Positions 46,791 through 57,594 of a DNA stretch of 64,000 nucleotides are shown in pieces. Each line of letters starts with the position of its first letter. The first letter of the stretch is position 1. The notes beneath the pieces are model-generated. The model made no database searches, had not been told where the DNA came from, and saw only the letters and a list, made by a program, of their open reading frames with translations. The stretch is from contig BGKB01000073.1 of assembly GCA_003116975.1 (NCBI GenBank), positions 310,001 through 374,000 of the forward strand. Direction: 5' to 3'. The DNA is from Aurantiochytrium sp. KH105 (taxonomy: Eukaryota > Sar > Bigyra > Thraustochytrida > Thraustochytriidae). The translations under genes were made by a program, and so were the position numbers.

Positions 46791-47534
46791 CTTGGCTCCG
46801 TCTACTGCGCTGCCGCCGCTTCCTCTCTTCCCCGGACCGCAAGCTGCAGCGGGTCGAGTCGACCCTGCCTGGTCTCGAGCTCGAGCTCCGCGCTCTCGTT
46901 CGGGCTTTGTCTCGCGGGAGATACTAGGCCTAGCAGCCGCGGATAGAGAGACAGAGAGTCACTCCTCCTCGAGACGAACTAACTGACCTGACTGACGGCC
47001 ACGCTCACCGCCGTTTGGCAGCGCAGGCCGCTCGCCACCTCGATCGATTTGCGGACATTTCCATGGCAAGCAAAGACGTCTTCTCCAGAGCGCTGGCCGG
47101 CAAGACATCATCCATCGGTCGGTCGCTCGCCGCCTCGCCGCCTCGCGCCTTTTGTGCGAAAGCGGCCCCGCGTGTCGCAGAACCATTACAGAACCACCAC
47201 GGAACTTTACAATTCGGGTTGCGCCGAGGAACCATGGCAGAACCTATAAGGAACCGCGGTTCGCGCTGGTTCGCCCAGGCGGCGCCAAGAAGGCGGGCCT
47301 GGCGCGGCGCCGTTGTCGCGGCAGACCTCGAGGCCGCTGCCGCCGCCGCCGCCCCCGCGCCGCCCTCGCCCGCGCCGCGCCGCCTTGCGCCCGCGCGAGG
47401 AGGCGATCCGCGCCGCGCCGCCGCGCCGCGTGCCGGGTCTCGCTCCCCGGGCGCCGCCCGCGTCCGCCGCTGCGCAGTCGGGGCGCGAGCCGAGGCTGCC
47501 AAGGTGGCATCCCTTCGCGCCTTCATACGTGCAT

Positions 47535-47577
47535 TCATCCATCCATCCATCCATCCATCCATCCATCCATCCATCCA
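47535..47577 (+). repeat. (ATCC)n tetranucleotide repeat
   Basis: About ten perfect units in the spacer upstream of Sec24. Confidence 0.95.
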
Positions 47578-47933
47578 GCTCGCGCCCGCCAGCTCGGCCG
47601 CGCAGCCGCCGTAGACGCGCGCGCGCGAGCCGCCGCGACGCCCCGGCGAGGAGACCGTCCCGCGCAGAGCGGCCGTGGGCCTGCTCGAGGCCAGCTGGCC
47701 ACGAGGCGCGGCCGTGGGAGCCGTCCGTGGTGAGCTCTAGTCTATATCTTGCCGCGAGAGGTGAACTACTTGCGCGGCGTGGTGAACGTTGGGCACGGAA
47801 TTCGGGTCGAGGCCACGTGGTGTGCGTGCGAACGACCACGTCAGCAGGGGACGCAGACAGGTGAAGGCGTTGTTCGACTCGATTCGATTCGATTCGATAC
47901 CTTTCGTGTCGTTTTGCTTCGTCTGGACGAGTG

Positions 47934-47966
47934 AGGCAAGGCAAGGCAAGGCAAGGCGAGGCGAGG
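47934..47966 (+). repeat. (GGCAA)n pentanucleotide repeat
   Basis: About six units, the last ones GGCGA, ending 32 bp upstream of the Sec24 start codon. Confidence 0.93.
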
Positions 47967-47998
47967 AAGGCTAGAAGCAGCGAACCAAAGAAGTCGCC

Positions 47999-50900
47999 AT
48001 GAACCCAAACCAGTATCCGAATCAGGCGCCGCCTGGACGCGGCTATCCTGTGCAGCAACCGCAACAGCAGCCGCCGCGGCCTGTGCCCGGACGTGGATAT
48101 CCGACCCCTGGCCAGCAACCGCCGCAACAGGCGCCCCCTGGACGTGGCTATCCGCAGCCGCAGCAGCCGCAACAGCCTGGACGTGGCTATCCTCAAAACT
48201 TTCAGCAGCAGCCACCAGGCCGAGGGTACCCGGCAGCGTCGTCGGCTGGAGGAAACATGCCGCCACGGCAAGCTTCGGCCGGAGGACCGCCGATGAACAT
48301 GCGTCAGACGCCTCCTCCGCAGCAGCAAAACACGCCTCCGCCGGGCGGCCAGACGCCGGGCGGCGCCAACGGCTTTGGCGGTCCCCCGAGAGGCTACGCA
48401 GGTCAGTCCGCAGCAAATGGCAGTGGCCCGCCGCGGCCCTCGCACACACCTTCGCCTTCGCAGTCTCCAATGCCGGGCCGCGGCTACCCAAGCAGCCAAC
48501 CGCAGCAAGCCTTGTTGACTCAGCAAATGGGTAACATGTCTCTCCGGCCAGGCACAAGTTCTTCGACATCCACGCCACCGCCCATGCAACACGGCGCCCC
48601 GCAGATGCAGCGCCCACCTTCGGCACCCTCATCCGGGGGTCCGCCTCGTCCTGGCATGATGCAGCAACAGCAACAGCCTCCGCGCCCGCCTTCGCAATAC
48701 GGAGGCATGCAGCAAGGCTCAATGCCACCACCGCCTCAGCAGCAAGGGAGCATGCACCAGGGAATGCCGCCGCCGCCTCAGCAGCAGCAGCAGCAGGGCA
48801 GCATGCAGCAGACTATGCCACCGCCGCCGCAGCAAGGTGGGATGCAGCAACCGCAGCAGCAGCCCCCCCAATTTGGAGGCATGCAGGCCCCGCCTCCGCC
48901 CTCCAAACCCGCCTCCCAGCAGAATCAAGGCATGTATGGCCAACGCACGATGCCGCCCATGCAGCAGCAGCCGCCGCCGCAAATGCAGCCCCAGCAACAG
49001 CAGCAAATGAACCGCTCCCAGGTCCAGCAGCCTGTTCTAGACCCCGCAGCACAATGCGACAAGGCGTGGCTCGACCCAACGCTGAGCAAGTTTCCGACCT
49101 CAGATGCACTCTCAGAGCAGTCCGCGCTGCCCCTTGGATGCATTCTTCAGCCCCTTGCCGAGCACCCAGACGGCAAGGAACCTCCTGTAGTGAACTTTGG
49201 ATCCGTGGGCGTGGTGCGGTGTCGCGCGTGTCGTGCGTACATTAACCCCTTTGTCATTTGGCTCGAGAACGGCCGGCGTTGGAAGTGCAACCTTTGCAAC
49301 CGAGACAACGAGACGAGCACGCTGTATTACTCTCACCTGGACGCAAATGGACAGCGCGCCGACCGCATGGAGCACCCGGAGTTGAGCCAGGGCTGCATTG
49401 AAATTATGGCGCCCTCGGAATACATGGTTCGACCGCCCCAGGCGCCCGTCTACTTTTTCGTGATTGATGTCTCGTTTGAGGCCGTACAGTCAGGCATGCT
49501 TGCCACCGCCGTAAAGGCCATTCAGGAGTGCCTCGACAAGCTGCCTGGCGCGCCGCGTACGCAAGTGGGCTTTATCACCTATGACTACGCAGTGCATTAT
49601 TACAGCCTCAACAGCAACCTTTCTCAGCCCAAGATGTTCGTGGTGAGCGACTTGGACGAGCTATTCCTTCCATGCCCCGAGGACTTGCTGGTGAACCTTG
49701 CAGACTCTCGCGATGTCGTTGACATGCTGCTGGATTCGTTGCCGCGTATTCATTCCAAGAGCCAGACGCACGACATTGCGTCTGGATCTGCGATTCAGGC
49801 CGCCTACCGCGTGATGGTCCACATTGGAGGCAAAATGATCGTCTTCCAGTCAAAGCTGCCGACCTTGGGCAAGGGCAAGCTCGCGCACCGCGAGAACGTG
49901 CGGCTCCTGGGAACCGACAAGGAGCACACCCTGTTTCAGCCGGCCGATGCTTTTTACCAAAATACCGTCAGCGAAATGGGCAAGAACCAAGTCTCAATCG
50001 AGCTCTTTCTCACGCCGACAGCATACTGCGACGCGGCGTCGCTGCACTCGCTGGCCAAGTCCACGGGCGGCCAGCTCCACTTTTTCCCTCGCTTCACGAG
50101 CCAGCGGCATGGCCAGGCGTTTGCCGAGGACGTCAAGCGCACACTGACCCGCGAGATCGCTTGGGAGGCAGTCTTGCGTCTGCGGGCCTCGCATGGCGTC
50201 CGCGTCACGGGATTTCACGGCAACTTTCAGCTGCGTGGAAACGATCTCATGCAGTTGCCCACTTGCGATGCTGACGCCACGTACGCGCTCGAGTTTCGTC
50301 ACCAGGAGAAGATGGTCACCTCGGGCGTCGTCACGCTGCAGGGTGCGCTCTTGTACACGAACTCGAACGGCCAGCGACGCATTCGCGTGCTCACGACGGT
50401 GCTTCCCGTCACCTCGACAGTCTCTGACCTGCACGCCTCGGCGAATCAGGACGCTATTGCGGCTTTCATTTCCAAAAAGGCTTCGACGGAGGCCTTTTCG
50501 ATGGCGCTGCCGCAAATTCGCTCCAAGATGCAAAACTTTTGCGTCAACGTCTTGCGCGCAAGCAAGTCGTCCATGAATAGCATGCCGTACGGTCAGCCTC
50601 CTGGCATGATGATGCCTCAGCAACAGTACCAGCAGCAGCAACAGCAGCAGCAGCAGCAGCAGCAGGGGCCCCAGCTGCCTGAGAGCATGTCTCTCCTTCC
50701 CTTGTACGCGATGGCCATGATCAAGAGTCCTGCATTTCGCGGCGGCGACCATGTCGGCTTTGATGAGCGCATTAATTTTTTGCACGCTGTTAATCGCATG
50801 TCGCGCGCCAATTGCGCCCTCTTCCTGTACCCGCGTCTGTACGAGATGCACTCCATGACGCCCGACTGCGGACGGCCCGTGGCGGTGCCCGCAAACAACC

Positions 50901-51370
50901 AGGATGCGCCTCTCGAGGCTGGAACGCTGCGTTTCGGTGAAAATCAGCGCATCAAGCTGCCGCGCCTGGTGAACTTGTCTGCCGGTAGCCTCAACTCTTC
51001 TGGGGTCTTTTTGCTCGACAATGGGCTCGAGCTCATGCTTTGGGTTGGCCGAGGTGTGGACCCTCGACTGGTGCAAGCCCTCTTTGGTGTCCCGACGCTC
51101 GACGGTATTGACGGCGGCGTGCTCCGCGTCGAGAGGCAGCCCGACGACAACGACATGAAGCAGCGTATTTGCAACATCATTGATGGTCTCCGCGGCTCGT
51201 GCAAGGGGACCTTCCAGCAGATTCAGGTCATTAAGGAGGGCGATCCTCTTGAGATTCGTTTCCGCTGGTTTCTCGTCGAAGACCGCGCCTCCTTTACAGG
51301 AGGCTCCTTCTCCTACGACGAGTTCATTGGCAACTGCCAGCGTCTCAGTCTTCAGGCGCCGCAGCGATAA
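47999..51370 (+). CDS. SEC24: COPII coat subunit Sec24
   Basis: 1123 residues. The first 350 are Pro/Gln/Gly-rich and disordered, with six GRGYP copies. The Sec24 core follows: zinc finger CRACRAYINPFVIW...CNLC (near 400-430), trunk domain starting PVYFFVIDVSFEAVQSGML, beta-sandwich and helical domains (HGVRVTGFHGNFQLRG), and a gelsolin-like end with GVFLLDNGLELMLWVGRG. Sec24 pairs with Sec23, selects cargo at ER exit sites and forms the inner COPII coat. A poly-Gln run (encoded near 50620-50665) interrupts the helical region. Length is usual for Sec24 (about 1000-1250). The ATG at 47999 opens with MNPNQYPNQAPPG and is the first in frame. Confidence 0.95.
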   Translation: MNPNQYPNQAPPGRGYPVQQPQQQPPRPVPGRGYPTPGQQPPQQAPPGRGYPQPQQPQQPGRGYPQNFQQQPPGRGYPAASSAGGNMPPRQASAGGPPMNMRQTPPPQQQNTPPPGGQTPGGANGFGGPPRGYAGQSAANGSGPPRPSHTPSPSQSPMPGRGYPSSQPQQALLTQQMGNMSLRPGTSSSTSTPPPMQHGAPQMQRPPSAPSSGGPPRPGMMQQQQQPPRPPSQYGGMQQGSMPPPPQQQGSMHQGMPPPPQQQQQQGSMQQTMPPPPQQGGMQQPQQQPPQFGGMQAPPPPSKPASQQNQGMYGQRTMPPMQQQPPPQMQPQQQQQMNRSQVQQPVLDPAAQCDKAWLDPTLSKFPTSDALSEQSALPLGCILQPLAEHPDGKEPPVVNFGSVGVVRCRACRAYINPFVIWLENGRRWKCNLCNRDNETSTLYYSHLDANGQRADRMEHPELSQGCIEIMAPSEYMVRPPQAPVYFFVIDVSFEAVQSGMLATAVKAIQECLDKLPGAPRTQVGFITYDYAVHYYSLNSNLSQPKMFVVSDLDELFLPCPEDLLVNLADSRDVVDMLLDSLPRIHSKSQTHDIASGSAIQAAYRVMVHIGGKMIVFQSKLPTLGKGKLAHRENVRLLGTDKEHTLFQPADAFYQNTVSEMGKNQVSIELFLTPTAYCDAASLHSLAKSTGGQLHFFPRFTSQRHGQAFAEDVKRTLTREIAWEAVLRLRASHGVRVTGFHGNFQLRGNDLMQLPTCDADATYALEFRHQEKMVTSGVVTLQGALLYTNSNGQRRIRVLTTVLPVTSTVSDLHASANQDAIAAFISKKASTEAFSMALPQIRSKMQNFCVNVLRASKSSMNSMPYGQPPGMMMPQQQYQQQQQQQQQQQQGPQLPESMSLLPLYAMAMIKSPAFRGGDHVGFDERINFLHAVNRMSRANCALFLYPRLYEMHSMTPDCGRPVAVPANNQDAPLEAGTLRFGENQRIKLPRLVNLSAGSLNSSGVFLLDNGLELMLWVGRGVDPRLVQALFGVPTLDGIDGGVLRVERQPDDNDMKQRICNIIDGLRGSCKGTFQQIQVIKEGDPLEIRFRWFLVEDRASFTGGSFSYDEFIGNCQRLSLQAPQR

Positions 51371-52196
51371 AAAAGCAAAAAAACAAAAACAAAAACTCAG
51401 AGACACATGCGCCTTTTTTCTTTTCCTTTCTTTTCTCACCAAGCCCGACGACAACGCTTGCTTGGGCGATGCTATTCAGCTGTGCCAGTCTTCGCAGCAT
51501 CATCAGCCAGAAGCATCAGCAGCAGCTGCAGCAGCGCGCGGGTCCACGACGCTTTCTTTGCCGTGGCAAGGCGCTGAGCTGAGCATCCTTCAGCGCGGCC
51601 TTGCCTTGTCTTCTCTCAGCTCGCACGTTCAGCCAGCCAGCGGCTGTGTGCTCCAAGTTGTGACGTGTGAGAGTGGTTCAGAGTGGTTCATCCATTCACG
51701 TCATTCATTCAATCATTCATTCATTCATTCATTCATTCATTCATTCATTCATTCATTCATTCATTCATTCATTCATTCATTCATTCATTCATTCATTCAT
51801 TCATTCATTCATTCATTCATTCATTCACTCATTCACTCATTCATTCACTCTCATCATTGTCGATGATCCAGTCGCTAGTGATTGACCCGGCAAGCAAAAC
51901 AAGCAAGCAACGAAAGCAAGCAGATCGAAAACGGGGCGCCGCGGCGTGCGAGCAGCTTCGGAGCGCGCGCTGGGGCGAGGGAGGCCGAGGCCAGGCCGCG
52001 CGAGGACGCCGGCGCGAGCGGACACGCGTCTCGGGGAGGAAAAGGTCGACGTGGCGAGCTACCTCGAGTGCAGCTGGCAGGAGCAGCGAGCTGGCTGACA
52101 CCAGGTCCCAAGCCGTGGAGCAGCGAGAGCAGCAGCAAAGGCGACGCGAGGAAAGGGACACGAAGGGGACGACGCGCGGAGACAGACGCGAAGACG
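51371..52196. other. Spacer Sec24 to TMEM161 with CATT array
   Basis: 826 bp between two plus-strand genes. It is dominated by a 150-bp CATT array (51701-51850). The rest, up to the TMEM161 start, is Arg/Ala-rich in all frames and noncoding. Confidence 0.65.
51701..51850 (+). repeat. (CATT)n array, about 150 bp
   Basis: Around 36 units with rare variants (AATC near the start, CACTCATT near the end); the longest clean microsatellite in the window. Confidence 0.97.
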
Positions 52197-53747
52197 ATGG
52201 CGCTCCTGAGCTTTGACTCGCTGGTGATCTTGCTGACGCTCTTTCAGTTCAGCAGGAGCAGCGTGATCCAGGTCGGCAACTGGGCGCTCTCGTCGCTTGT
52301 GACGCTTATTCCGGGCAACGTGGCGCAGCTGAGTGATGCCGTCCAATCGGGCGCCACCAAGAAGGAGGCGACGACGCGCAAGGGCCGCAAGTCGAGCAAA
52401 AAGGGACGTCGCAATGCCGGCGCCGCTGCCGCTGAAGAGACGAAGACAGCGGGCGAAGCCACGAGCGGCGACGCAGGGAACTCGCCCTTTTACGAAGTGC
52501 AAATGAAGTTGAACCATCTCAACTTTTACCGCGAATACGACATGGTTGCCGGACTGGGCGCCGTGGGCGTGGCATCCTTTCTCATGTCCGAAGTCGCGTA
52601 TTGCCTGCTCTGGGGCGGAAATCTGCGCGGCCCGCAAACAGCGACCAGCTTTGTGCTCGGTGCTCTGGTCTTGATCAACATGGGCGTCCTTGGCCAGGTG
52701 CTGCGTGCTGCTGGCAGCGGCGAAAAGCAATACTCGCTTGCGTTTGCTATCCTCGGATTTTTGGCGTGCATGGTTCTCAACGGAATGGTTTCGGACGCCG
52801 AAGTGCTTCCCGATCTCAAGTTCGAGCGTGGTTTTGCCAGCACCGAGGCGATCCCGGATTCGGTTCACACCGAATTGTGGTGGAGTGTCAACCTGGGCCT
52901 TTGCCTCTTTGGCGCAATGTTTGCCTATGTCTCCTTTTTGCCGGCCATGCGCTTCGCGCGTGTGTATCACGAGACGGTCGGTCTTGCTGACCGCAAGCAG
53001 CATGTGACGTCTATGCTGCAGCCGACGCTGGCGACTCGCATGGTTCTTCATCTGAACTTTGTATTGCCTCTTCTCGTTGTGCTCTTGTACGTCGAACCTC
53101 TGTCTACGCAGCCAATTGTGGATAACCTGCTGGGCGGGGACCGCGCATTGTACGTGCGCCTGCGCTTTGGCATCATGTCTTTTGCTGCTGCGCTGCGCCT
53201 GTATCTCTTTCCGCGCATGATGCAGGGCTACGCGGACTCTGCGTACCTGGTGGTGCAGTTCATGCTCTTGCATAAGGGCAAGTTTTCTGCGGAAGCCATT
53301 GTCAACACGCTGAACGCTTCATATCGGTCCGTGTGCAGCGCTGCGATTCACTACCTGGCGCCCGCCCTGATGATGGCCTATTTGGTTCTGTTGCACGCAC
53401 GTGTGCACGAAAATGCCTTTGGGCTCTGTAACCCTTGCTGGGCGCTCGCGGGGTACAATCGAACGACGGTGCCGTACACGCAGACAGCAGCAGACTCGTT
53501 GCTGCGTTCCTTGGCGGCACAGCACATGCCAGAAAGCGGCACGCTTGTTCCTGTGGACATTTTGGCGCCTGTGCTGGAAACGATGACGGTATGGGTGCAC
53601 TTTGTCTGGTTTGCATTCTCCGCTGGCGCTTTGTTGCACTGGCGCAGCGGTGGAGGTGACACGCCTCGCAAGTTTGCCATTTCGAGTGAGCTTCAGGCTG
53701 CCGCGGTCCGAGAGGCCCAGGCAGAGGCGAGCAAGAAGAAAAAATAA
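52197..53747 (+). CDS. TMEM161 family multi-pass membrane protein
   Basis: 516 residues from ATG 52197 (MALLSFDSLVILLTLFQFSR). A first transmembrane helix is followed by a Lys-rich loop (ATTRKGRKSSKKGRRNA) and about seven more hydrophobic segments. Blocks match TMEM161A/B in order: HLNFYREYDMVAGLGAVGVA with SEVAYCLL, SFLPAMRFARVYHETVGLAD, RMVLHLNFVLPLLVVLLYVE, FAAALRLYLFPRMMQGYADS and AAIHYLAPALMMAYLVLLHA. The biochemical role of TMEM161 is unsettled; animal copies affect cardiac rhythm and stress resistance. The C-terminus SKKKK fits a K-K-x-x ER-retrieval signal if it faces the cytosol. The start is the first ATG after a long Arg-rich open stretch and places the first helix at the N-terminus. 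Confidence 0.82.
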   Translation: MALLSFDSLVILLTLFQFSRSSVIQVGNWALSSLVTLIPGNVAQLSDAVQSGATKKEATTRKGRKSSKKGRRNAGAAAAEETKTAGEATSGDAGNSPFYEVQMKLNHLNFYREYDMVAGLGAVGVASFLMSEVAYCLLWGGNLRGPQTATSFVLGALVLINMGVLGQVLRAAGSGEKQYSLAFAILGFLACMVLNGMVSDAEVLPDLKFERGFASTEAIPDSVHTELWWSVNLGLCLFGAMFAYVSFLPAMRFARVYHETVGLADRKQHVTSMLQPTLATRMVLHLNFVLPLLVVLLYVEPLSTQPIVDNLLGGDRALYVRLRFGIMSFAAALRLYLFPRMMQGYADSAYLVVQFMLLHKGKFSAEAIVNTLNASYRSVCSAAIHYLAPALMMAYLVLLHARVHENAFGLCNPCWALAGYNRTTVPYTQTAADSLLRSLAAQHMPESGTLVPVDILAPVLETMTVWVHFVWFAFSAGALLHWRSGGGDTPRKFAISSELQAAAVREAQAEASKKKK

Positions 53748-53927
53748 ATGCATTTGGCCCACAGACAAAAGAACTTTGTCCAGGCAAGTAACTGAGTTAG
53801 TTTCATAATCTACATCCTGAGTGCGGCGCGTCGCCATCATGTTTTTTCTTTGGGAGAAGAGGATTGCCATTCACATGTCGAGATGGGCGGAATCTATGTC
53901 AATAAAAATCTTGTGGAGGAAGCGCAA

Positions 53928-53966
<39 letters not shown>

Positions 53967-54106
53967 TATGTATGTTTCTACCATGGTACTGTTTTTGAAG
54001 AAAGAGGTTGTTTTCACGATGCGGGGATGTGCTACCAAGCAGACACTGGTCGATATCAATTGAGTTAGTGTAAAACGAATCTTGCTAAAGAGCGCGCCAG
54101 TGACGC
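53748..54106. other. Convergent 3' region with GGCT repeat
   Basis: 359 bp, AT-richer, between the TMEM161 and WRAP73 ends. (GGCT)n lies at 53929-53965. No gene is visible. Confidence 0.65.
53929..53965 (+). repeat. (GGCT)n tetranucleotide repeat
   Basis: About nine perfect units running into a short GTAT run, in the convergent spacer. Confidence 0.95.
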
Positions 54107-55774
54107 TCAGTTGACAAGGGCAAAAGCAGTTTGCGTCTTAGACAAGAGAAGGAGCGTATCTCCAGCAGAGCTCCATTTGATACCGAGAACACCTTCGCTG
54201 GGCACGGGGTCGCTGGGATCGGGGGACCAGGCGTGCGCTTGAATGAGCTCGTTCTCGCACTGTGGCGTCCACATATATGCACAGGCGTCACCTGAAGCGA
54301 TGGCGAGACGAATCTGACATGGATCCCACTTGAACGAGTTGACCTTGCTAGAGAGCTCGAGCACGGCAAAGGGCGAGAGCATGTCCATTTTCCAAATCCA
54401 GATAACAAAGGGCTTTTGGTCGTCCCGCGTAGCGAGGAACTGACCATCAAAGCTCCAAGCGATGAGGCCAATTCCAGACTTGGGCAGTGGTTTTTTCATG
54501 TCCGGTTTGACAACGACAAACTTGTGCACGCCGGTGCTGGAGTTGTTGGCGTTGTTGCCTGTGAGGGCCGGCGTGTGGGCCTGGTCGGTTTGGTCTGCTG
54601 CGCGTTGTGAGATCCAACGAATGCCCGAGTTTCGAAGAACAACGGAATTGGGGTGCTCACATTCTGCGATGGGCCGCCAGGTCATTGTGTTGAGAACGCG
54701 GCAGACATTGTCAAAGCTACCGACGGCAGCAAATTTTGAAGCGTTTGAGTATGCAATGGTCTTGATACCAAGTGCATGCTCGTAGGCCGAGTAGCGCGCG
54801 AGCAGACTTCCGTCAGCCGGGTTGTACACGAGCAATCGGTACTCAATGGGGCAATCGCGTACAATGATGGCATCGTTGTCGGCGCTCCAGACGATTTCTT
54901 CAAGATCGGTGCTGGCGACTGTGAAATGCTGAAGCTTGGCCCAGCGGCCCTTGGATGTACTGTACACGGCAACGCTGTCCTTACACTCGCGCCGATGCGC
55001 AACAGCCATGAACTCGCCATCGGCGGAGAACCTGCAGCCTTGCGTCGTTGGTAGCTTGGGATTCATAAAGATGCGCTGCGTTTCGTCGACAAGAGACCAG
55101 ACGCTGAGATGGAGTTGAAAGTCGGCAATGGTGACGAGGTGGCGGCCGTCTGGCGCGAGTGCGGCGTGCACAAGACCGCCGACGCCCTCGGAGACGCGGC
55201 ACGTGAATGTACGGTCCTGCACAGAAAACACTTGCACGAGGGCGCGCTTGTACTGAGCGCATACAACGAGCAAAGAGTCAGCGGACCAATCGATGCTTTC
55301 GACGGTGTCGACGCAGCTGAAGCGACATTCAACCTTGAATCCTCCTGCCTCATTTCCGGTGCCGCGCTCGATTGTGGGCACGCGGACGACGACGACGCCT
55401 GTCCCGCTCGCGAATGCCGCGAGTTGACCGTCTGGGGAGAATTTAGCAAGTCCGTGGCTTGTCCGCACGGTGAACTTGGGTTTCTTGGGCGCGAGCGCTT
55501 TCGCTTTTTCAGCGGCGGAGGCCGCACCAGGTTTCTTGTTGTCATTGGCGCCGGGTTTTGTCATTGTTGTCGCTTTTCGCAGTTGCGAGGGAGCTGGTCT
55601 TCGCGCAGCAGCACCGGGAGCAGCAGTTCCGGCAGCGGTCTTGGCCCGGGCTCTGGCTGTGCTCGACGACGTTGTCGGAGCGGTCCGGGTCCGGGCGCTG
55701 GCGGTGTTGTCTCCGCCGCTGACGTTCTCGCCGTCGGCCCGGCGTCGCGCCGGGCCGCGCGCGGAGGCCTTCAT
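54107..55774 (-). CDS. WRAP73: WRAP73 (WDR8) WD40 centrosome/centriole protein
   Basis: 555 residues. From about residue 105 it lines up along its length with WRAP73: HGLAKFSPDGQLAAF, DTVESIDWSADSLLVVCAQY with KRALVQVFSV, EGVGGLVHAALAPDGRHLVT, VAHRRECKDSVAVY, YRLLVYNPADGSLLARYSAY with EHALGIKTIAYS, SKSGIGLIAWSFDGQFLAT-type and FKWDPCQIRLAIASGD segments, and a final LGIKWSSAGDTLLLLSK. WRAP73 binds SSX2IP/Msd1 at centrosomes and spindle poles and supports microtubule anchoring and ciliogenesis. The first 100 residues are Ala/Thr/Arg-rich and not in animal WRAP73. ATG 55774 is the first in frame, and an ATG 70 codons on (MTKPGANDNKK) would remove most of the extension. Confidence 0.92.
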   Translation of the reverse strand: MKASARGPARRRADGENVSGGDNTASARTRTAPTTSSSTARARAKTAAGTAAPGAAARRPAPSQLRKATTMTKPGANDNKKPGAASAAEKAKALAPKKPKFTVRTSHGLAKFSPDGQLAAFASGTGVVVVRVPTIERGTGNEAGGFKVECRFSCVDTVESIDWSADSLLVVCAQYKRALVQVFSVQDRTFTCRVSEGVGGLVHAALAPDGRHLVTIADFQLHLSVWSLVDETQRIFMNPKLPTTQGCRFSADGEFMAVAHRRECKDSVAVYSTSKGRWAKLQHFTVASTDLEEIVWSADNDAIIVRDCPIEYRLLVYNPADGSLLARYSAYEHALGIKTIAYSNASKFAAVGSFDNVCRVLNTMTWRPIAECEHPNSVVLRNSGIRWISQRAADQTDQAHTPALTGNNANNSSTGVHKFVVVKPDMKKPLPKSGIGLIAWSFDGQFLATRDDQKPFVIWIWKMDMLSPFAVLELSSKVNSFKWDPCQIRLAIASGDACAYMWTPQCENELIQAHAWSPDPSDPVPSEGVLGIKWSSAGDTLLLLSKTQTAFALVN

Positions 55775-56205
55775 GGCGGCGCCTTTGCACGCGCTGCGGG
55801 CTGCCGCAAGTCCGCGACGCCGAGGCAGAGGCAGGAGATGAGATGGGCAGGGGCTGGGCCACGCAGGCGAGCTCGCGCGGCGCAGCCAAGTAGTCTGTCT
55901 CTCTTATCGATCTCTGCGCGAGCGAGCCATCTCTGTGCAGGACTCCGGCAACGCGACATAACCGTCGCTGTCTTGTAACCGTTGATTCTGTAACCTCTTT
56001 GGAGAGGAGGTTTTTTCGAAACAGTTTTTTTTTAACCAAAAAATTTGGTCACAGCGGCCGGCCGGGTTCAATTTGATGGAGAGAGGTTGGGCGTACGTTG
56101 TCCTTGAAGCAGTCGGCTGGCAGTCAGGCAGCGTCGATGGGCGCGCAGCTGTGCAGCTTCCCGGGTCCATGATGCAGCGCGACCCGGCCGATGGCGGCTG
56201 CGTCA

Positions 56206-56227
56206 ACTCACTCACTCACTCACTCAC
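56206..56227 (+). repeat. (CACT)n tetranucleotide repeat
   Basis: About five units in the long divergent spacer. Confidence 0.9.
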
Positions 56228-57594
56228 ATCGGGCTGCTATTCCAATTTGAGCCATTCGCAGATGTGCGCTGACCGACGGTGTGCGCCGACGCAATAACAA
56301 ATCCAATCCCCTGACTGTGTGTGAGTAGGAGCGAGGGCGTCTCCTCGCGGCCCACTCGATCCGCCGATCAATCCATCAATCGAGCGCCGCCGCGCGTGGC
56401 CTCGCTGAGCGCGCTGGGCGCGCTGGGCGGCACTGGCTCTGCGCGCGCGACAATCAAGTCTCGCGCGCAATCGCCCGGAAGTTAGTCAGTTGGTTGGTCG
56501 TAGAGAGTTTAACGTCAGTCAGTCATTGTTAGTTAGCCGGGTCCGCGCCGCCGACCGGCCAGCCACCATCGTTCCTCCTAGTCGAGGAGTCGAGCTCTTC
56601 GTCGCGCAGATCGTGTGGTCGGTGCGCCTGGTCGTTTGGCTCTTGCCGTTGGCAGCATTCGCATCAGCCGCAGCAGCAATAGCATTCGCATCAGCCGCAG
56701 CAGTAGCAGCAGCTGCCCTGGCAGATTCGGGTTTTTTGATGGCGATTCCTCGTTCGAGATTCCTGGTTTGCCTTTTTTTGCATTCGCTCGTTGACGTCGA
56801 GATAGGCCTGTGTTCGGCCTTTCCTTCGAAGCCATGCCATCGAAGAAGGGCGGCCGCACTAGCTGCATCGCCCGCGCCACGCGTTGAAACCCCCTTCGTG
56901 CCACCTTCAATTTCCCCAAGGGTCACTCATGCACTCATACATTCATTCATTCATTCCTTCACGCACTCACATCATCACCGGTCGCGTGCCTCCTCGCTCT
57001 CGCGCGCGAGGCAGAGTCGGCGCGCGAAGCCGTCCGGGACCGGCCGGCCTGCCGACCGGCGGCCTCCAGGCCGGGGACGCAGGCAGACGTGCGTGCAAGC
57101 GCACGCTTTTCGAGCAGGCGGGACGGAGCGTGCGGCACGTGCAGGTACGCGCGCGGCGCACAGGGCGGTATTCCGCGCTTACAGTCGGCCAAAGCCGCCC
57201 GAAAGTCGGCAAAGAGAGGCGGCGCAAGTAAGTGCGCAACAATAAAAAAAGAGGGAAACGAAGAGGCCGGCCAGAGAGAGAGAGCAACGGGAGGGAGAGA
57301 GGAGGCCTGGCGCAGCGCCTCGCCGAGCGGCGGCAAAACAATCAAGCCGCGGCCGGCGCAGGCATTGAGGAGCGTGTTGATTGTGCTCGAGCACAGGCGC
57401 GGCGGCGAGCGGCAGCGGCGCGAGCGGCGCAGGGCCGCCCGCGGAGGAGAAAGGCGCGGGCGGAGGCGAGGGGGACGCGGCGGCGCACGCGCGGCACGTG
57501 CGCGCGAAATTGATTGATTGGGCTAGCTAGCGAGCTAGCTAAGCGAGGGCGCCGGGGAGCGAGCGGGGGAGAGCGTGCGGCGTGCACGCCGTGC

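Larger units (their letters stand above)
46791..47998. other. Divergent intergenic region with ATCC, ATTCG and GGCAA repeats
   Basis: 1.2 kb between the cysteine-rich gene (-) and Sec24 (+). It contains (ATCC)n (47535-47577), (ATTCG)n (47879-47898) and (GGCAA)n (47934-47966). Long frames on both strands are Arg/Ala/Pro-rich and carry no domain. Confidence 0.6.

Noticed and set aside
51701-51850. Frames encoding His-Ser-Phe-Ile repeats
   Set aside because: Pure translation of the CATT microsatellite with no flanking protein-like sequence.
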